From an uncultured Lachnospiraceae bacterium (lineage in GTDB: Bacteria; Bacillota; Clostridia; Lachnospirales; Lachnospiraceae), in assembly GCA_945919795.1 (NCBI GenBank), contig CAMEJJ010000001.1, forward strand, positions 218,531 through 282,530: a stretch of 64,000 nt of DNA, in the 5' to 3' direction. A model generated the notes under the pieces. The model was not told where the DNA came from, searched no databases, and saw only the letters and a list, made by a program, of their open reading frames with translations. A program made the translations under genes and the position numbers. Positions 63,557 to 64,000 of the stretch are shown in pieces (within the stretch, counting starts at the first letter, position 1; the number at the start of each line of letters is the position of its first letter).

Positions 63557-63584
63557 ATTATATAGTGGTAAAAATTTTTGTCAA
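63557..63584 (-). promoter_or_regulatory. Consensus promoter for the membrane-protein gene
   Basis: Minus strand TTGACA (63579-63584), 16-bp spacer, TATAAT (63557-63562), both perfect consensus hexamers. Confidence 0.8.
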
Positions 63585-63635
63585 TTTGTTCTCTCAGTCG
63601 GGATGCGCACCTTTTTTCTTGCTAGATTCGTTTCC

Positions 63636-64000
63636 CGGAGCATACTTTTTCTCTTACTCGTTCTCTCTGGTATGCCCTTTTCTTGCCAGTTTCAATTTCC
63701 GGGGCATACTTTTTTCTTTTGCTCACTCTCTTGGGTATGCCCTTTTCGAGTTTCTTGCTTATTTTTCTTGCCAAATTTGCTTCTCAGGGCATACTTTTTC
63801 TTTTGCTCGCTCTCTCTGGCATGCCCTTTTCTTGCCAGTTTCAATTTCCGGGGCATACTTTTTCCTTTGCTTGCTCTCTTGGGTATGCCTCTTTCTTGTC
63901 TGTTTCGCTTCCCGGGGCATACTTTTTCCCTTGCTTGCTCTCTTGGGTATGCCCTTTTCAGGTTTCTTGCTTATTTTTCTTGCCAAATTCGCTTCTCAGG
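63636..64000. repeat. Array of hairpin-forming tandem repeats continuing past the window edge
   Basis: GGGCATAC or GAGCATAC recurs at about 63640, 63704, 63789, 63853 and 63917 (spacings 64, 85, 64, 64), and the next copy would start at the window end. Each is followed some 25 bp later by GGTATGCCC, its inverted partner, so each unit can form a hairpin. Longer units carry an extra 20 bp ending in CTTATTTTTCTTGCC. No protein in this stretch keeps frame with the period. Confidence 0.85.

Noticed and set aside
63759..63986. A 75-codon open frame rich in Lys, Arg and Glu on the minus strand
   Set aside because: It lies wholly inside the hairpin repeat array; 64- and 85-bp periods shift frame between units, and there is no ribosome site, so the frame is a by-product of the repeats.
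63636..64000. CRISPR array
   Set aside because: The units are nearly contiguous with similar sequence throughout and contain internal inverted repeats 25 bp apart; there are no unique spacers of equal length and no cas genes.

Overview
The window reads as one large cell-surface polysaccharide locus of an A+T-rich, Gram-positive-type Firmicute, most likely Lachnospiraceae (Roseburia/Agathobacter/Butyrivibrio-like). Reasons: a stand-alone Spo0A DNA-binding domain, sigma-A type promoters with strong GGAG-type ribosome binding sites, an undecaprenyl-phosphate sugar transferase, and five secreted enzymes ending in tandem DUF4214 modules. The family placement is inference; no rRNA, tRNA or CRISPR array is present.

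Left arm (1-29.3 kb, all minus strand, read right to left). It starts with a WbaP-type initiating phosphoglycosyltransferase (27.9-29.3 kb). Next come a GT2 and five GT4 glycosyltransferases with a small coiled-coil partner protein. Three secreted DUF4214 enzymes follow (glucosaminidase, subtilase, Cys/His hydrolase), then another GT4, the Wzm/Wzt ABC exporter, a second coiled-coil protein and a further GT4. After these come a ComEC-like metallo-beta-lactamase protein, a polytopic membrane protein and the GDP-fucose genes gmd and fcl. A decayed mannose-1-phosphate guanylyltransferase pseudogene separates these from a WecG/TagA transferase, a GT4, a Wzy-like polymerase and a GT2 cut by the left edge.

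Middle (29.5-46.3 kb). Two more secreted DUF4214 enzymes (a DUF5722 glycosidase-like protein and a cell-wall amidase) and an O-antigen ligase/polymerase are followed by a NeuB-like synthase lacking its SAF domain, an Xre/HipA-like kinase pair and the Spo0A-C protein. On the plus strand ugd and a UDP-xylose synthase gene make UDP-glucuronate and UDP-xylose. On the minus strand an unusual GMP-cupin-PMI fusion, an intact manC and a second fcl supply GDP-mannose and GDP-fucose.

Right arm (46.5-64 kb). An AraC regulator precedes a five-gene plus-strand operon: a DUF212 membrane protein, an SGNH protein, an MBOAT acyltransferase, an FkbH-like HAD protein and an acyl carrier protein. It resembles the Dlt system but has an FkbH loader in place of DltA, which predicts acylation, perhaps glycerylation, of the surface glycan. 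Next come an ArnC-like GT2 with an FdtA/FdtB-type amino-sugar pair, a DUF4143 ATPase, a Wzx flippase and a GT52-like transferase. A MntA/HepT toxin-antitoxin cassette bounded by a perfect 28-bp direct repeat and a GT-C-type membrane protein follow. The window ends in an array of hairpin-forming repeats that runs off the right edge.

Together the genes make activated sugars (GDP-Man, GDP-Fuc, UDP-GlcA, UDP-Xyl, probably a dTDP-amino sugar and a nonulosonic acid), assemble them with many glycosyltransferases, export by both ABC and flippase/polymerase routes, decorate the product with acyl groups, and probably use it as the anchor for DUF4214-tagged wall enzymes. Short tandem repeats (9-45 bp units) recur in and between genes, and toxin-antitoxin-like pairs and a pseudogene mark the locus as recombination-prone.
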